From Neopestalotiopsis rosae (lineage: Eukaryota > Ascomycota > Sordariomycetes > Amphisphaeriales > Sporocadaceae): 64,000 nucleotides of DNA. The notes beneath the pieces are model-generated. The model did no database searches. It had not been told where the DNA came from and was given only the letters and a program-made list of their open reading frames with translations. Shown here piece after piece: positions 60,134 through 64,000 of this stretch. The stretch is from positions 620,001 through 684,000 of the forward strand of contig JALGAS010000001.1 in assembly GCA_023078685.1 (NCBI GenBank), in the 5' to 3' direction. A program made the position numbers and the translations under genes. Each line of letters opens with the position of its first letter. Within the stretch, counting starts at the first letter, position 1.

Positions 60134-61798
60134 CTATTGGCGATTTCTATCCCTAGTAAAGGAACCTCTTATTCTGCTAAAGAGGCCGCCGCCACCAGAC
60201 GAACCTCTGTCGCTGCTTGACTCACTCCGCGACGAACGACGACCAGTGGGCGAAGCATCTCGCACTCTTCTGTTTGCTGGTTGAAAATTGGCCGAAGGTG
60301 GGGAGTCTGAAGTTCGTCGCGATGAGGCGCTTCTCCAGTTATTGCCTGAAGCGTCTCCCGAAGCAGACTCGTCTCGAATACTTGCAAGACGCTCTGAGCC
60401 ACGCTGGCGAAGATTCGTTCGTCGCTGTTCAGCAGTCGGTCTGGGAGTAGTAGGCGGTTCGGGTGCAGACGCTCCCATAGATGAAGATTCGGCCCTGGGA
60501 GCATTCTGTGCGTTATCTGACTGACCAGCTGCATTGCCCTCGATAGGAGCTCGGCAGATGGGGCAGGTGTTGTGCTCTTTTAGCCAAAGAACGACACACT
60601 CCTCGTGGAACCAATGTTTGCATGGCAAGACCACGGCCTCATCTCCTAGTGACATATCATCTATACAAATCGTGCATTCACCCTTGAGTTCCGGTCCCAG
60701 CATCTGTTCGTCTAGTTCCTTTCGGGGAAGCTTTGCGATAGTCTCCTCCGAAGCAGGGGGCGGAGCATTCGATTGGGGGTTCTGTTCCATTAGCTGTGTG
60801 ATGATGCGATCTAGCGCTTCCTGAGAGTAGACCGCATCACCATGAGCACCACCAGCGTTGAAGAAATTGCTAAAGAGGTGCTGTAGGAGCAATTGCATTG
60901 GTGGCTCAGGCCCATTGCCCTCACCAGGTGCATCAGGCTGTCCCGATGCGTTACCCTCGGCACCTGGGCTTCGAGGCCCAGCTGGTGGAGGGGGCATCAT
61001 GGCACCAAGAATATTACCAAAAACCCTAGGCCAAGCATTAGTGACTGTTACAGGAAAGAGAACGCCCATGGTTGACGACTTACGCTTGGAATGGATCGGC
61101 CTGGTTCATGCCGTCGCGCGATGCCATCGGAGAGCTGCTTCTGAAGGAACTTCTTGTTGTGCCACCGCCAGTACTGAAAGTGTAGGTTGTGACACCACCA
61201 AAGCCAGGGCCCGAGAATTGGGTATAGGTTATGCGACCAGGACCAACATTCTCTCTACGAGGCGGAAAGAGCTGCTCCGGCCCGGACCTTCCAATAGGGG
61301 ATCTAGGACCACCTCCGATTCCCTCCAACATCTCTTGAAATCTGCTCATGATCTGATTTGCGTCGGCAGGGTTCGCACGACCACGGTTGCCGTCTGCTGG
61401 ACCTTCGGGGTCGCGAAATAGCATACGGCGACCAATGAAAGCTGGGTGCCCATCCATGATATGATCCTCAATGTCATCCTCGTCTGGATCATTTGCGTCG
61501 CTATCGTTGTCATGAACATGGTGATGGTGATGATAGTGGGCGGGATTTGTTAGATCAGCCCGAGGGTCATTTTCCGGAGTAATCTGCGTGAAGGGTGATT
61601 AGTATGTAAACGAGCAGATTGTAAATTGGACATGTAACCAAGTGTGCTTACAATTTCGGTAGCTTCGCCGTCGCAACGAGGGCATACTAAGCCACCTTGA
61701 TCCCGATACCACTCATGTTCGCATTGGTGGCAGTAGACAACCTCGCGATCGCCCGTGGCATCGAGATGCTGGCCTATAGATTCCCCGCCCGAAGACAT
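60134..61798 (-). CDS. RING-H2 E3 ubiquitin ligase with N-terminal zinc ribbon (RNF115/126-like)
   Basis: Three exons (61798-61652, 61583-61084, 61025-60134) encode 512 residues. At residues 23-42 CHQCEHEWYRD...CPRC forms the zinc ribbon typical of RNF126/BCA2-type ligases, which in animals binds ubiquitin or clients. A His run (HHHHHV) and acidic stretch follow, then Gly/Phe-rich sequence. The RING-H2 finger is at about 333-374: CTICIDDM, LPCKHWFHEEC, CPICR, with all eight ligands. This recruits the E2 enzyme. The C-terminal about 130 residues are Ser/Arg-rich and disordered. The predicted role is ubiquitylation, possibly in cytosolic protein quality control as in animals; that is inference. 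The start is the first ATG; a longer upstream frame begins with TTG only. The second intron is 58 bp with branch-like CACTAAT. Confidence 0.87.
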
Positions 61799-64000
61799 CT
61801 GGCGCTGTCTCTCTCCTCCGTTGGCGAGGAGTGCCGTAAGTCCCAGGCTCAATGCAAGAGCCCCGATCGTGAACCCGCGGAAAGCCAGAGTGCCGACTTT
61901 GAACTGTGCTTGACGGGAAATGGGTTGTCTAGCGTCGATGCAGGCTGTTTTATGACAAGCTGTCTTTGTCTTCGCTCCTTCCTCCCCGCCTTATCTAAAG
62001 AGTGCTTCTGTTTTTTTTTTCTGAACTCGGCCTGTCAAGAACGTCGAAGAGCTAGCTTTTCCTTTTCCTGCGCAATGTCCCAGCTAGCTGTAGAATGGGC
62101 GAGACTTTTGTTGGTCGAAGCAATGTTCCGGAGTAGAGCTACTGATTGACCAAGAGCGACAAAGAGATAGTAGTGGTAGTAGTAGGTAAATGCAAGCCGA
62201 TCGTTGCAAAGCCTTACGAGGTAGAGAAGGGAACGCAATCGGTATGTCTTAAAGCGGGAGAGGCTGTGCAGTTGTGCAAGTGGGATCTGTAGGAGGCAAT
62301 CGGGCGATGGGCTATGGGATAAGGCCGACTTTCGTGGTGGTGCAGATGCAGGTTGTACTAGGTAGGCGCAGAAATGTGGTTGCAGGCTCCGATGACTGGG
62401 AGTTGCAGTGATGTAGGTCGCAGCAGTGGTAGGTAGTAGGAATGTACCTAGCTAGGTAGGTGCGGGGCGTGTAAGTAATGTACGAAGTATGTATGTAATG
62501 TAAGAAGTGGTGTACACTATTGAGCGACTGAGTGGATGAGTGAGTGACTCTTATGGTACCACAGGACTGGGCGTGGCTCGTTATGTAGGCTATGGAAACG
62601 TTCGCTACTTTCTTTCGGGGGCGTTGGTTTCAATCACAGGCCTCCTGGTAATACTGTATTAGCTGCTACTGCACGACACCAACCAAGTTGCGTGGCGATT
62701 GGCTCGATGCTTTCCTTGAGGATCGGAACCATAGAACGGCACATGAATAGATACGCAAAATAGCTGTGCTTTGTATAGGCGGAGAAATCGAGGATGGAAT
62801 GTAGGGACCGGGAAATGGAAGACTGATGATGGAGAGGGCTCCTCATGAGGTCTTGTTTGCGCAACACATACATACCTCATGTACTTATCAGACCATGCAG
62901 CTTGCTATAATTGGTGCTTGTCTGTCCTTTGAAAGCAGGAATGCGCAGGGGCGACCGAAGTTGAAATGCTGGTTCCAACACCAGCTCTAGGCACTAGATA
63001 GCCGAAGAGAGCAGGTCTCCAAATACAATGTGCCAAAAAGGCGACAATTGGTAATTGTGTTGGCAGTAGTGAAATGAGTTTGATGAAGCGCGTCACGATA
63101 CCCAGGTAGCAGTTATTGGCGCTATCGATAAATCTTGGCCCTAGTTGCCGCCGTTGTGCATGCAGGGTCTCATCTTCTAGGAACTTACGTCAACGTTCCC
63201 GGGACCCGTTTCTTATTAGTAGTAGTGTAGGAATTTCCAGTAGTAGGTCGTTTATTGCGTTTGGCAAGCTGTTGGTCGGCAGGCGATCCACACAAGTCGT
63301 GGGTAGCGAAATGGGTAAAGATGCACCTATACCTTTTTCAGCGGTCAAATGGCCAGTAATTCTTGAAAAAAGAGGTGCTGGAAAGTAAGGGTGGGTGAGC
63401 AGAGGAAATGAATCACAATTCCCACCAAAGCCGGTCGGAGCCAATACTGGGCGTTGGAAGACGTTCAGCTGCCATGGAAATGGGACTGAATTCAAAGACT
63501 TCCTCCGTCTTCGTCATGCTTCCATCTACTACAGCTTTTAGTTAAGGGTAAGCAGCAGGCACTTGAGCCGGGCTTCCGATAGGCTCCGAGGTCCATTATG
63601 ACCGCGGGGCACCGTGAGTGGCCTGACTACCTCGACCACCTGGATGTAGCTAAACTAGAGGTAGATCTGGACACATGCACCGCCACTCGAACCGATTATA
63701 TTGCTTTTGTCTTGGAGTGGAATGATCATTATGATGGCAAATCAGACGCGCATGTAGCGGAATAAATGTGGCGCATTCACTTTTCGAATATGTGAATACT
63801 GTATCCAGCAAGTATATACGATATTAAGCTTCGTTGTTCGCATTATTGTAAATGGGAAATTCAGAGGTTTCCATTTCACCTCGGCACTCATTAACGCTAG
63901 GAATGTCTTGAAATTGTAGTATATCGAAACTTGCAAAGATATGTAACCGGAGTCATCAGGATGCAATGCTTACACACAGCTGCAGGAAGTCGACGTGAGC
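61799..64000. other. intergenic region at right edge
   Basis: About 2.2 kb. Promoter of the RING gene, then G/T-rich sequence with many TAGGTAGGTA-type steps between 62400 and 62530 and one GTACGAAGTA copy at 62480-62489. No gene was supported up to the window end. Confidence 0.45.

Noticed and set aside
1..64000. CRISPR arrays, bacterial operons, phage or insertion sequences
   Set aside because: The window is eukaryotic; no regularly spaced repeats or prokaryotic elements were seen. No intact transposase or reverse transcriptase was recognised either.

Overview
The window is nuclear DNA of a filamentous ascomycete. The genes have short introns of about 50-120 bp with GT/AG ends, compact single-gene transcription units and standard genetic code. 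The gene set includes a fused CPSase-ATCase with a degenerate dihydroorotase-like domain, a Zn2Cys6 regulator and a HET-domain relic. A sordariomycete, perhaps of the Hypocreales, is my inference from overall protein character; I could not place genus or species.

Layout. 0-5 kb: a small secreted cysteine-containing protein (-), pyridoxamine 5'-phosphate oxidase PDX3 (-) and an intron-containing tRNA-Gln(CTG) (-). 5.4-14.1 kb is a dense housekeeping block: deoxyhypusine hydroxylase (+) converges on RNA polymerase I subunit RPA12 (-), which diverges from the large cohesin loader Scc2/Mis4 (+). 15.8-20.7 kb: a 72-residue single-span membrane protein (+) and a YVC1-like vacuolar TRP calcium channel (-). 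A gap of about 4.6 kb follows. 25.2-32.0 kb: the pyrimidine enzyme pyrABCN/URA2 (+). 33.0-34.0 kb: a second flavin split-barrel protein of the Alr4036 type (+). 34.5-35.6 kb: a 12-bp perfect hairpin, then a broken HET-domain gene. 36-44.7 kb is a gene desert with G-rich tracts and short repeats. 44.7-45.9 kb: a fungal coiled-coil protein of unknown function (+). 45.9-51 kb is mostly non-coding. 51.1-55.2 kb: a five-exon Zn2Cys6 transcription factor (+) converging on a TatD/Scn1-type metallohydrolase (-). 58.3-59.0 kb: a membrane-anchored protein of unknown function (+). 60.1-61.8 kb: a zinc-ribbon plus RING-H2 ubiquitin ligase (-). The rest is intergenic.

The genes do not form an obvious biosynthetic cluster; most are scattered housekeeping genes. 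I found no convincing new multi-gene system. The best leads are the decayed HET locus with its neighbouring hairpin, a recurrent near-palindromic motif (GTACGAAGTA, five copies, four of them intergenic and one at an unmapped leader edge), the C-terminal AT-hook on Scc2, and several unassigned genes. All exon boundaries were set by eye from frame continuity, splice sites and known family endings; none is confirmed by transcript data.
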